Positions 1-6,965 of a DNA stretch of 7,070 bases are shown piece by piece. The stretch lies in assembly GCA_027296045.1 (NCBI GenBank), contig JAPUJS010000582.1:1-7070 (forward strand), given 5' to 3'. Positions within the stretch are counted from its first letter, which is position 1. Every line of letters starts with the position of its first letter. The notes below the pieces were generated by a model. The model did not search any database, was not told where the DNA came from, and saw nothing but the letters and a program-made list of their open reading frames with translations. The position numbers and the translations under genes were made by a program. The DNA is from a bacterium. Its GTDB lineage: Bacteria; Latescibacterota; UBA2968.

Positions 1-14
1 TCAAAATATTTGTT

Positions 15-55
15 AAAATAGGCCAATCTTCCCTGCGAAGGGAAAATTGGCCTAT
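15..55 (-). terminator. Intrinsic (rho-independent) terminator closing the operon
   Basis: A near-perfect inverted repeat spans 18-55. The outer arms (18-27 and 46-55) are 10-bp perfect complements, ATAGGCCAAT and ATTGGCCTAT. The inner arms (29-34 and 39-44) are 6-bp perfect complements. A single pair between them (28/45) is a U-G wobble in minus-strand RNA but a C-A mismatch in plus-strand RNA. The loop is UCGC. In the minus-strand direction the stem runs straight into UUUU (18-15) and then AU-rich sequence, while on the plus strand no U-run follows. It therefore works for the minus-strand genes. The stem begins 26 nt after the stop codon at 82, which fits the end of the operon. Bases 1-14 beyond it are AT-rich and hold nothing I can call. 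Confidence 0.92.
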
Positions 56-81
56 CACGACACTTTGATCTGAAGTGGGTA

Positions 82-2529
82 TTACAGCCCAATCAAATAC
101 GACAACTTCACCAGCAATGCCCGGTTGGTCTGATCTAGTCCATCTGCCGAGTTAAACCCGTGGTCGTATACCAGAAACAAATCGCTCCCGGGCCGGAATC
201 GATAGTTCAACAGCAAGTTTGCGCCCACCAGTTCTGCATCGTTATTCACCTGAGCAAACACCTTCACAAAAAAGTCCGTGGAAAAGGAATACAACAACCG
301 ATTGCTCAGCGTCTGAATATTCGCCTCCCCTCCCTGGGGCAGCCAGATCCAGTTGGCATCCAGAGTCGTCTCAATCGAAAACCGCCCACTGGGGCGATAC
401 ACATATTCAAAAGCAAACTGATACCGCTCGCCGTTATAATAGGTGCCTCCGGCAAACGAAAATTCAACCTGCAGAGGCCGCGACTGATTCGTGTTTGAAG
501 CGAATCGAAACGAAGTAAAGGTGTATTCACCCACCGGTACAAATACGTCTCTCCGACGCCTGGAAGGCCGAAACGTTCGCGTGATCACATCGTGGGTACG
601 CTCAAAACGCACCTGCATTCGATCCTGCGTGAAAAATGCCATCACCCCGTCAAACCGGGCCCGCCAGAACTGAAGATCGTTGTGCTCATCCGTAATCACC
701 TGTAAGGCTGGCGTGAGCCGGAAATTGCGAACGTCTGAATTCTTCGGCCTTGGAATCAGAGAAGAAGTGGCATCATAGCGTCGAAAGGCCCGCAACCCCC
801 TCCGGCGATTCACAAAACCGACTGCAGGCTCAAAATTATCCTGTGCCTCCAAATAGCTCACTCGACCGCTAAAAAAACTGCCCGAATAATCCGCAAGAAA
901 AAACCGGGCATCGTCGTCGTCCGGATTGTTCTCATTCCACGTTCTGGCATAAAACCCCTTAAAATTTAACCTTCGAGTCGGCGAAAAACTAAAATCCACG
1001 CCCCCGGCCCGATCGTGCTGGGACTGTCCCCGATTCCACGTCAGCTTATTCACCGCAATAAACCCAACATTGGATCGGGTCCCCAGATCTTGCTTCATGC
1101 GCAACACCGAAAAATTGCCTTTCGAAAGCGTCTGGTTCCCCACCGTTGCACCGTCGGTCAGCACATTGAGCGCCCCAATTGTGGTTCGACCTGTCTTGCC
1201 CGCCAGCTTACTGCCCAGAATAATCGGAATCTGCTGCCCCCCATCCAAACCAATTCGGCGGCTGTAAAACAGGAGCGTCGGAGGCCTGGAATCCCCGCCC
1301 CGATTGGCAGCAGCCTCCCCAAAATCGAATAACTGAGCCCCCTCCAGAAAGAATTCTCGCTTTTCGGGAAAGAAAAGGGGAAACTGCGTCAGATTCACCT
1401 GCTCCTGATCGGCCTCCACCTGCGCAAAATCGGTATTGTAGGATAAATCCAGCGCCAGGTTGGGCGTAATCCCATACCGCACATCCCCCCCGGCTTCAAA
1501 GGTACTCTTCTCTTTCGGATTCGCCGTCGTAAAATCTTTCGAAGTGCCGGGCAACACATAGGGCTTCACCTGAAACAGGGCCTTGCGCTTCACAGCCCGC
1601 AGCCCTCGAAGCGAACCCAGATCCGACATCTGATATTTTCGCCTCGGAGACGCCGTATAGCGCCCTACCAGCAAGGCCGTCTCTTCTTTCTTAGACGCAA
1701 TAAATCGCCCTAAATTAATTCCCCATTCCATCTCGTCTGACTCATTAAATCGAAGCTGGTCAAATGGGATCGCGATTTCTGCCGTCCATCCTTTCTCGTC
1801 TCGATTTGTCCGCGCTTCCCAGATACAATTCCAATCGTCATTGGTCGTTCGCCCTTCGTTTGACAAGAGGGCATCGTATCGCGCACCCAGAGCGTTCACA
1901 ATCATGAACACCCCATTTTGCTTATCGTTAAACGGGTCCAGCAAAATCTGAACATGGTCATCGCCCGTCAGTTGGCCATCCCGCCGCATATTTTTGGCAA
2001 ACAGCCGATCGGGATCGGCCATCCCACACTCAAATCCGAAATAGATCTTTTCATTGTCATACACAATCCTCACCACCGTCCGCTCGCTGGAGGGCATCCA
2101 GTAAACCGGATCCCGCTGCATAAATCCTTCCACAGGAGGTGCCTGTTGCCAGACTGCATCGTCCAGCTTCCCGTCCAGCTTTGGACCCTGCTCAACCCGA
2201 ATCCCATAGGCAAGTCGCCTGGGTTGCCGTCTGCCATTTCCCTCAATAGCCACCACCTCATTGTTTCGCTCCACCGACACGCCATTCGCCTCGATGATCC
2301 GGGCCACCACCATCCGGGCCATAACCTTAATCACCTGTAACTTGGCACCTTGTTGCCCCCCATTGATCACCTGCAACTGGCTCCCCATCTTCGCAGTCCC
2401 ATCCATGCCGTTCACATACACCAGGTCACCCGACACTTGCCGAACCTTCCCCGTCCCATTTTGCCCCCACCCATTCCCTGGCAAAACGAATCCGATGATG
2501 AGCAAACATGTAAGTAAAAGGCGTTTCAT
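82..2529 (-). CDS. CBM9-like/DUF5916 outer-membrane beta-barrel protein, distal tandem copy
   Basis: The protein has 815 residues. Residues 1-22 are a signal peptide: MKR, a hydrophobic core, and likely cleavage after GNGWG. Residues about 24-98 are a small Gly/Val-rich beta domain of SH3-like type (GDLVYVNG, GAKLQV, ERNNEVV). Residues about 116-312 match a CBM9-like (DOMON-type) carbohydrate-binding domain: KLDGKLDDAVWQQAP at 117-131, the paired Trp of WNCIWEAR at 233-240, GWTAEIAIPF and WGINLGR. Residues about 320-815 match DUF5916, a predicted outer-membrane beta-barrel: NTDFAQVEAD at 365-374, FFPEKREFFLEG at 386-397, LLFYSRRIG at 419-427, then alternating aromatic strands to LSYLIGL. The last residue is Leu, not the usual Phe. 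The start is set at MKR because a GGGAG site lies 6 nt upstream and the signal peptide then begins correctly; an ATG 8 codons earlier would overlap the upstream gene. The likely role is binding or passage of glycan at the outer membrane (inference). The family call is firm from the motifs; the ligand is unknown. A specific feature is the Arg run PSRRRR at 655-660. Confidence 0.9.
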   Translation of the reverse strand: MKRLLLTCLLIIGFVLPGNGWGQNGTGKVRQVSGDLVYVNGMDGTAKMGSQLQVINGGQQGAKLQVIKVMARMVVARIIEANGVSVERNNEVVAIEGNGRRQPRRLAYGIRVEQGPKLDGKLDDAVWQQAPPVEGFMQRDPVYWMPSSERTVVRIVYDNEKIYFGFECGMADPDRLFAKNMRRDGQLTGDDHVQILLDPFNDKQNGVFMIVNALGARYDALLSNEGRTTNDDWNCIWEARTNRDEKGWTAEIAIPFDQLRFNESDEMEWGINLGRFIASKKEETALLVGRYTASPRRKYQMSDLGSLRGLRAVKRKALFQVKPYVLPGTSKDFTTANPKEKSTFEAGGDVRYGITPNLALDLSYNTDFAQVEADQEQVNLTQFPLFFPEKREFFLEGAQLFDFGEAAANRGGDSRPPTLLFYSRRIGLDGGQQIPIILGSKLAGKTGRTTIGALNVLTDGATVGNQTLSKGNFSVLRMKQDLGTRSNVGFIAVNKLTWNRGQSQHDRAGGVDFSFSPTRRLNFKGFYARTWNENNPDDDDARFFLADYSGSFFSGRVSYLEAQDNFEPAVGFVNRRRGLRAFRRYDATSSLIPRPKNSDVRNFRLTPALQVITDEHNDLQFWRARFDGVMAFFTQDRMQVRFERTHDVITRTFRPSRRRRDVFVPVGEYTFTSFRFASNTNQSRPLQVEFSFAGGTYYNGERYQFAFEYVYRPSGRFSIETTLDANWIWLPQGGEANIQTLSNRLLYSFSTDFFVKVFAQVNNDAELVGANLLLNYRFRPGSDLFLVYDHGFNSADGLDQTNRALLVKLSYLIGL

Positions 2530-2535
2530 AAGGCA

Positions 2536-2540
2536 CTCCC
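2536..2540 (-). promoter_or_regulatory. Ribosome-binding site GGGAG for the distal barrel gene
   Basis: Read on the minus strand, GGGAG lies 6 nt before the ATG at 2529 and 2 nt after the TAA stop (2545-2543) of the preceding gene. It supports the MKR start over the in-frame ATG at 2553, which lies inside the preceding gene. Termination right next to the site suggests translational coupling. Confidence 0.75.
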
Positions 2541-2542
2541 GA

Positions 2543-4990
2543 TTAAAGCCCAATTAAATAAGACAGCTTCAGCAACAAGGACCGACTCGTCTGATTCAAT
2601 CCATCCGCCGAATCAAACCCGTGGTCATACACCAAAAAGAGATCGCTGCCCGGCCGGAATCGATAGTTCAACAGAAAATTCGCACCCACCAGTTCCGAGT
2701 CCGTATTCATCTGGGCGAACACCTTCACAAAAAAATCGGTCGTGAACGAATACAGCATCCGGGTGCTCAGCGTCTGAATATTCAAATTCCCGCCCTGGGG
2801 CAGCCAGATCCAGTTGGCGTCCACAATCGTTTCAATCGAAAACCGCCCGCTGGGTCGGTAGGCGCTCTCTATACAAGCCCGGTACCGCTCCCCATTATAA
2901 TACGTCCCCCCGTCAAAAGCCACATCGAGCTCCAGGGGGCGTGAGCTATCTGTCCGCATCCCAACGGTAAGCGTGGTGAAAGTATACTCGCCCGTCGGCA
3001 CAAAGACCTCCGGGTGCTGCCTGGATGGCCGGAATGTCCGGTCAATAACATCGTGCGTGCGCTCCATCCGTACCTGTATCCGATCGCCCGAAAAAAACTG
3101 GGTCCACCAGTTCCACCGAGCCCGCCAGAACTTTACCTTATTGTCCCCGTCGACAATAATACGATACTCCGGACCGATCCAGAGATTCCGAACTTCCGAG
3201 CTTCGAGGCCTCGGAATAAAAAGGATCCGGCTGTCAAAGCGCCGGAACGCCCGGATTCCTCGACGACGGTTCACAAATCCTGCCGTGGGCTCAAAATTGT
3301 CCTCCACATCCAGATAGATCGCCCGGGCGCTCACAAAAGTCCCACTATAATTCACCCGTAAAAATCGGGCATTGTCGTTATCTGGATTGTTGGAATCCCA
3401 CGTTCGCGCATAAAACCCCTGAATGTTCAACTCCCGGCTGGGCGAAAAACTAAAATCCACACCCCCGGCCCGATTGGTAGCCGTTTGTCCCTGCGCCCAG
3501 GTATGCTTGTTCACCGCAATAAATCCGATATTGGACCGCCTCAACACATCCTGTTTGACCCGCAATACCGAGAAATTATTCCGCGGAATAATCCCGGTCC
3601 CAAATGTTTCGCGATCGGTCAGTGCATTGAGGACACCGATGCTGGTCCGTCCCGCTTTCCCGGTCAACTTACTGCCCAAAATAATGGGCACCTGTCGCCC
3701 CCCATCCAGGCCGATTCGGCGGCTATAAAACAGCAGGGTAGGCGGTGTTGTACCGCTGCCCCGGGTCTCAGCGGCTTCTCCAAAATCGAACAGAGAAGAC
3801 CCTTCCAGGAAAAACTCCCGCTTTTCCGGAAAGAACAGAGAAAACTGTGTCAGGTTCACCTGTTCCTGATCCGCCTCCACCTGCGCAAAATCCGTATTAT
3901 AAGACAAGTCTAAAGCCAGGTTGGACGTGATCCCAATCCGCATGTCGGCCCCGGCTTCAAACGTCCCAATCTCCTCCGGATTGGCCGCGTCAAAGTTTTT
4001 GGCCGTGCCGGGAAGCACATAGGGTTTGACCTGCACCAGTCGTTTGCGCTTGACCGCCTTCAACCCCCTCAACGATCCCAGGTCGGTCATCGTATACCGT
4101 GCCCTCGGCGACGCATTTCTACGACCAACCATAAAAGCCGTCTCTTCATTTCTCGAAGCAATGCTGCGCCCCAGATTGATGCCCCATTCCATCTCCTCGG
4201 ACGCGTTGAACCGGAGCTGATCGAACGGGATAGCAACCTCCGCCGTCCACCCCTTCTCATGCCGGGTCGTGCGTGCTTCCCAGATACAATTCCAGTCCTC
4301 ATTGTAGGTCCGTCCCTCGCTCGACAAAAGCCGGTCATTTCGGGCACCCAGGGGGTTCACCATAAAGAACACCCCATTCTGTCGGTCGTTAAACGGATCC
4401 AGCAAGATCTGAATATGGTCGTCGGAAAACACCCGGGAATCTCGCTGCATGTTGTTTGCCACAAGGGTTTCCATATCGGACGTATAACACTCAAACCCGA
4501 AATAAATCTTCTCGTTGTCATACACAATCCGCGCTACCGTGCGCTCGCTGGGCGGCATCCAATAATTCGGACTGCGCTGTACAAATCCCTCCACAGGCGG
4601 CGCTTGCTGCCAGACCGCATCGTCCATCTTGCCATCCAGTTTTGGGCCCTTCTCAACGCGCGCCGCATAGACAACTCGATCCAGTCGCACCTGCCCGTTC
4701 CCGGCTATGGGAACCACCTCATTGTTCCGCTCCACCGGTACCCCATTGGCTTCGATCACCTGGCCCACAACCAGGCGGGGCAGCACCTTGACCACCTGCA
4801 GCTTGGCCCCGTATTGGCTGCCGTTGACCACCTGTAAGTGGCTGCCCATTTTCGCAGACCCGTTGATGCCATTCACATAGACCAGATCACCTACAACGTG
4901 CTGGACTTTCCCAGTCCCGTTTTGCCCCCACCCATTGCCCGGTATACATAGTCCAGCCGCCAGGAAGAGCAGTGTCACGATCCGCTTCAT
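2543..4990 (-). CDS. CBM9-like/DUF5916 outer-membrane beta-barrel protein, proximal tandem copy
   Basis: The protein has 815 residues and the same domain order as the copy downstream: signal peptide 1-22 ending GNGWG, SH3-like beta domain about 24-98, CBM9-like domain about 116-312 (KLDGKMDDAVWQQAP, WNCIWEAR, GWTAEVAIPF, WGINLGR) and DUF5916 barrel about 320-815 (NTDFAQVEAD, FFPEKREFFLEG, LLFYSRRIG). The two copies align end to end without gaps, with 238 differences by hand count. This copy has an aromatic cluster, RARWNWWTQFF (623-633, Trp at 626, 628 and 629), where the other has RARFDGVMAFF. The cluster could be part of a sugar-binding surface (inference). The MKR start is chosen because AAGG lies 9 nt upstream and the signal peptide begins cleanly; the in-frame ATG at 5014 would overlap the hydrolase gene by 11 nt and add eight charged residues before the signal peptide. 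The Cys in the signal sequence (AAGLC) is not in a convincing lipobox. The family assignment is strong; the substrate is not known. Confidence 0.9.
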   Translation of the reverse strand: MKRIVTLLFLAAGLCIPGNGWGQNGTGKVQHVVGDLVYVNGINGSAKMGSHLQVVNGSQYGAKLQVVKVLPRLVVGQVIEANGVPVERNNEVVPIAGNGQVRLDRVVYAARVEKGPKLDGKMDDAVWQQAPPVEGFVQRSPNYWMPPSERTVARIVYDNEKIYFGFECYTSDMETLVANNMQRDSRVFSDDHIQILLDPFNDRQNGVFFMVNPLGARNDRLLSSEGRTYNEDWNCIWEARTTRHEKGWTAEVAIPFDQLRFNASEEMEWGINLGRSIASRNEETAFMVGRRNASPRARYTMTDLGSLRGLKAVKRKRLVQVKPYVLPGTAKNFDAANPEEIGTFEAGADMRIGITSNLALDLSYNTDFAQVEADQEQVNLTQFSLFFPEKREFFLEGSSLFDFGEAAETRGSGTTPPTLLFYSRRIGLDGGRQVPIILGSKLTGKAGRTSIGVLNALTDRETFGTGIIPRNNFSVLRVKQDVLRRSNIGFIAVNKHTWAQGQTATNRAGGVDFSFSPSRELNIQGFYARTWDSNNPDNDNARFLRVNYSGTFVSARAIYLDVEDNFEPTAGFVNRRRGIRAFRRFDSRILFIPRPRSSEVRNLWIGPEYRIIVDGDNKVKFWRARWNWWTQFFSGDRIQVRMERTHDVIDRTFRPSRQHPEVFVPTGEYTFTTLTVGMRTDSSRPLELDVAFDGGTYYNGERYRACIESAYRPSGRFSIETIVDANWIWLPQGGNLNIQTLSTRMLYSFTTDFFVKVFAQMNTDSELVGANFLLNYRFRPGSDLFLVYDHGFDSADGLNQTSRSLLLKLSYLIGL

Positions 4991-4999
4991 CTCATCAAG

Positions 5000-5005
5000 C
5001 CTTTC
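5000..5005 (-). promoter_or_regulatory. Ribosome-binding site GAAAGG for the proximal barrel gene
   Basis: Read on the minus strand, GAAAGG overlaps the TGA stop (5006-5004) of the hydrolase gene as TGAAAGG. Its last base is 9 nt before the ATG at 4990. An ATG at 4995 is out of frame with the barrel gene. The overlap of stop and binding site indicates coupled translation and supports the 4990 start. Confidence 0.7.
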
Positions 5006-6953
5006 AAAAGTCATCTCCAGCCTTACCGTACCAGGTTCGCATCACGCCCTCGGCCGGCTTATTCTGAGGCGTAAAATTTTTATCAAACACACCCCCGACA
5101 TCCCGACTGTTCGGGAACCATTTCCAAAGATACATGCCCGCCAGCCAATCCTTCTCCCAAAATGTCCGAAAAAACGCTTCATAGCACCGCACCTGGGTCT
5201 CCAAATCGTCTCGATCCGTCGCCCCCGTGCTGGAACTGCGCCATTCCCAGGGCCGAATGGCCGTATTCACGGAACTGCGATATCCGATCTCCGTAAAAAT
5301 CACAGGTTTCCCAAATCGTTTCTGAACCCGCTCTATTGCCTCCACATGCGGAATCCAACCGGCCATTAGATCGGTAACCGACGGATGGGACTTCTCCGTC
5401 AATGGAAAATACGCTTGAATCCCAATATAATCAAGTGCATCCCAAAAAGGTATGGATTTGAATTCTTCGCCCCAATTCGCTGCATACACCAGCTTGCCGC
5501 GATAAACCGCACGCACCGCTTCAATCAGCTCCCGCCAATCCGCTTCTCGTTCCACAGCCGTACGGTGCAATTCCATGCCCACGCACAACCCGTCCATCCC
5601 ATTTTTTTCAGCCAGTCGGGCATAGTGCAAAATAAACGTCCGGTAGCTCGCAAACCACGCCTGCCAGTCCGCCTCGGTCTGCATCCGAATCTCTCCCCGC
5701 CACTTCCCCTCCCGCCTGTTTCTCAACCAGATATGGGGTTTCAACAGCGTTCGAATGCCAAATTTTCGGGCCAGACGAGCCGTTTCCGCCAACCCCTCAT
5801 CGCTTTCTCCCCAGCTCCTACCCGACCGAGACGCGGTCCGCATCTCAATCTCGGTCGAATCAAAATTCCGCTGCCATCCAAACGGGATCTGTACAATCCA
5901 ATTCACGTGATTTTTCACCAGCGGCAACAGATCATACTCGGTAATCTCAGGGCCGGACACCCAACTCACACCCTGTTGCAACCCCCGATTCTGGATGGGC
6001 CGATAAAATTGGGCGGGAATCTCCCTCTCAATAACCATCGGCTTGACAGACCGATCCACACCCGCCTTCACAGTCGTAAACAGCGTTTCCGAGACCGCCA
6101 ACCGGAAATCCACAGGGCGAACCGCATACCTGCCTTCCGGCAGGCGAACCGCAAAAGCCCCCGATGAATCCGTTTCCACAACCAATCCAAATCCGTCCCG
6201 AGATCGAATGTCAACGCTTTGCGGTGGCGTTTCCGCCTCCTGGTCCTGCCAGGTCACCTGCCCCTGCAACCGTCCCAATTCCTGATCCACCAGCACAATA
6301 TCCCCACGATTGTGTGCAAGCCCCACCTTCTGCCGCCCCGTTCCCCACGAAACCCGGGCTCTCTTTCTAGGCTCATCGACATCCCAGACCATCACATCAA
6401 ATCCAACCGTCGTCGGAACTTTCACCGGTCGAGCCAGATCAAACCGCCATTCATAAATATGCACCCCATCCACCCGTCTCACCGCCACCTCGGACCGAGC
6501 CCAGTCCACCGGCTTGGACCGTGCATTCAATTGTCTCCGCTGGTTGCCCAAGGCCCCATACTGCACTGCCGGAGAATGATCTTCTCCGTGCAAGACATCC
6601 AGTACCACTTCACACCCATCCTGCGAAAATCGATTCGTCCTCCCCGTCGTATCGATCACCGTCGATTCGTCCTGCACTTCTACAACAGCATATAGTACCT
6701 GTTTCCGAGCGTCATATCCAACCCGAAACCCCGCTCGAAAGTCCGCCGCACTACCGGAAGGCCATTCCCATTCCACCTGTGCAATGGGGTAGTGTATCAA
6801 ATGGTCCGGCCAATCCGATGCATCCCCATCAATCACAATCCCCTCGACCGGAAAAGCCAGGGCGACCTTACCGTTGTGGGCATTCCCCGACAAGGGTAAC
6901 CACAAGAGGAAAATAAATAGAAGCTTTGGAAATAAAATTTGAAATACGCCCAT
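5004..6953 (-). CDS. Secreted CBM9-like / GH113-like glycoside hydrolase
   Basis: The protein has 649 residues. Residues 1-25 are a signal peptide (MGVFQILFPKLLFIFLLWLP, likely cleavage after GNA). Residues about 38-223 are a CBM9-like domain (IVIDGDASDWPDHL at the start, YEWRFDLARP and VWDVDEP late). Residues about 229-309 resemble a carboxypeptidase-regulatory-like beta domain (TDSSGAFAVRLPEGRY). Residues about 320-643 form a clan GH-A TIM barrel closest by motif to GH113 (endo-beta-1,4-mannanase type): LKPHIW, VGMEL with E461 as likely acid/base, DYIGIQAYFPL, IFTEIGYRS with E555 as likely nucleophile, and LWKWFPN near the end. Both catalytic glutamates sit where this fold expects them, so the enzyme is probably active. 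Mannan as substrate is an inference; related folds cut other glycans. The start at 6953 is chosen because AGGGG lies 7 nt upstream and the signal peptide begins there; an ATG at 7040 would add 29 charged residues and lie within the upstream gene. The 13-nt gap to the barrel gene implies co-expression. Confidence 0.85.
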   Translation of the reverse strand: MGVFQILFPKLLFIFLLWLPLSGNAHNGKVALAFPVEGIVIDGDASDWPDHLIHYPIAQVEWEWPSGSAADFRAGFRVGYDARKQVLYAVVEVQDESTVIDTTGRTNRFSQDGCEVVLDVLHGEDHSPAVQYGALGNQRRQLNARSKPVDWARSEVAVRRVDGVHIYEWRFDLARPVKVPTTVGFDVMVWDVDEPRKRARVSWGTGRQKVGLAHNRGDIVLVDQELGRLQGQVTWQDQEAETPPQSVDIRSRDGFGLVVETDSSGAFAVRLPEGRYAVRPVDFRLAVSETLFTTVKAGVDRSVKPMVIEREIPAQFYRPIQNRGLQQGVSWVSGPEITEYDLLPLVKNHVNWIVQIPFGWQRNFDSTEIEMRTASRSGRSWGESDEGLAETARLARKFGIRTLLKPHIWLRNRREGKWRGEIRMQTEADWQAWFASYRTFILHYARLAEKNGMDGLCVGMELHRTAVEREADWRELIEAVRAVYRGKLVYAANWGEEFKSIPFWDALDYIGIQAYFPLTEKSHPSVTDLMAGWIPHVEAIERVQKRFGKPVIFTEIGYRSSVNTAIRPWEWRSSSTGATDRDDLETQVRCYEAFFRTFWEKDWLAGMYLWKWFPNSRDVGGVFDKNFTPQNKPAEGVMRTWYGKAGDDF

Positions 6954-6960
6954 CAAACAA

Positions 6961-6965
6961 CCCCT
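6961..6965 (-). promoter_or_regulatory. Ribosome-binding site AGGGG for the GH113-like gene
   Basis: Read on the minus strand, AGGGG (6965-6961) overlaps the TAG stop (6966-6964) of the upstream gene and lies 7 nt before the ATG at 6953. It decides in favour of this start over the in-frame ATG at 7040. Confidence 0.75.

Larger units (their letters stand above)
82..4990 (-). repeat. Tandem gene duplication, two diverged 2448-bp copies
   Basis: The segments 2543-4990 and 82-2529 have the same length (816 codons including stop) and lie at a constant offset of 2461 bp. The proteins align gap-free at about 71% identity by hand count. At the DNA level there are many synonymous differences, with only short exact matches, so the duplication is old. 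The two 13-nt leaders before the start codons are equal in length but unrelated in sequence. Residues 353-442 differ at 12 of 90 positions and 713-815 at 16 of 103, whereas 533-712 differ at 78 of 180. Confidence 0.93.

Noticed and set aside
160..498. A plus-strand frame repeated at 2621-2944 with similar predicted products.
   Set aside because: It is antisense to the highly conserved C-terminal part of the barrel proteins, so the similarity is a by-product of that constraint.
2530..2542. A promoter or attachment site between the duplicated genes.
   Set aside because: The gap is only 13 nt and is filled by the ribosome-binding site; no direct repeat or inverted repeat marks the duplication joint.
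4259..4837. A 192-codon plus-strand frame, with a counterpart at 1918-2340 in the other barrel copy.
   Set aside because: Recurrence at the same place in both copies looks like conservation, but it follows from the shared minus-strand coding sequence after duplication. The lengths differ, and the products are Pro/His-rich without a domain.
4920..4990. Possible lipoprotein signal (Cys in AAGLC of the proximal copy, LLLTC in the distal copy).
   Set aside because: The residues before Cys do not fit a lipobox well, the Cys is at a different place in each copy, and both share a GNGWG site suited to signal peptidase I.
82..4990. Insertion element or phage origin for the repeated unit.
   Set aside because: There are no terminal inverted repeats, target-site duplications or recombinase genes; the repeat boundaries coincide with gene boundaries.
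4991..5014. Longer starts for the two barrel proteins (ATG at 5014 and 2553), giving 11-nt overlaps with the preceding genes.
   Set aside because: The extra eight residues differ between the copies (TFERLDE against GFNRECL), precede a clean MKR signal peptide, and would leave the visible ribosome-binding sites unused.
5385..6167. A 260-codon open frame on the plus strand inside the GH113-like gene.
   Set aside because: It lies wholly antisense to a gene with clear domain motifs. Its product is rich in Pro, Arg and His with no recognisable motif, signal peptide or convincing ribosome-binding site, as expected for a shadow frame.
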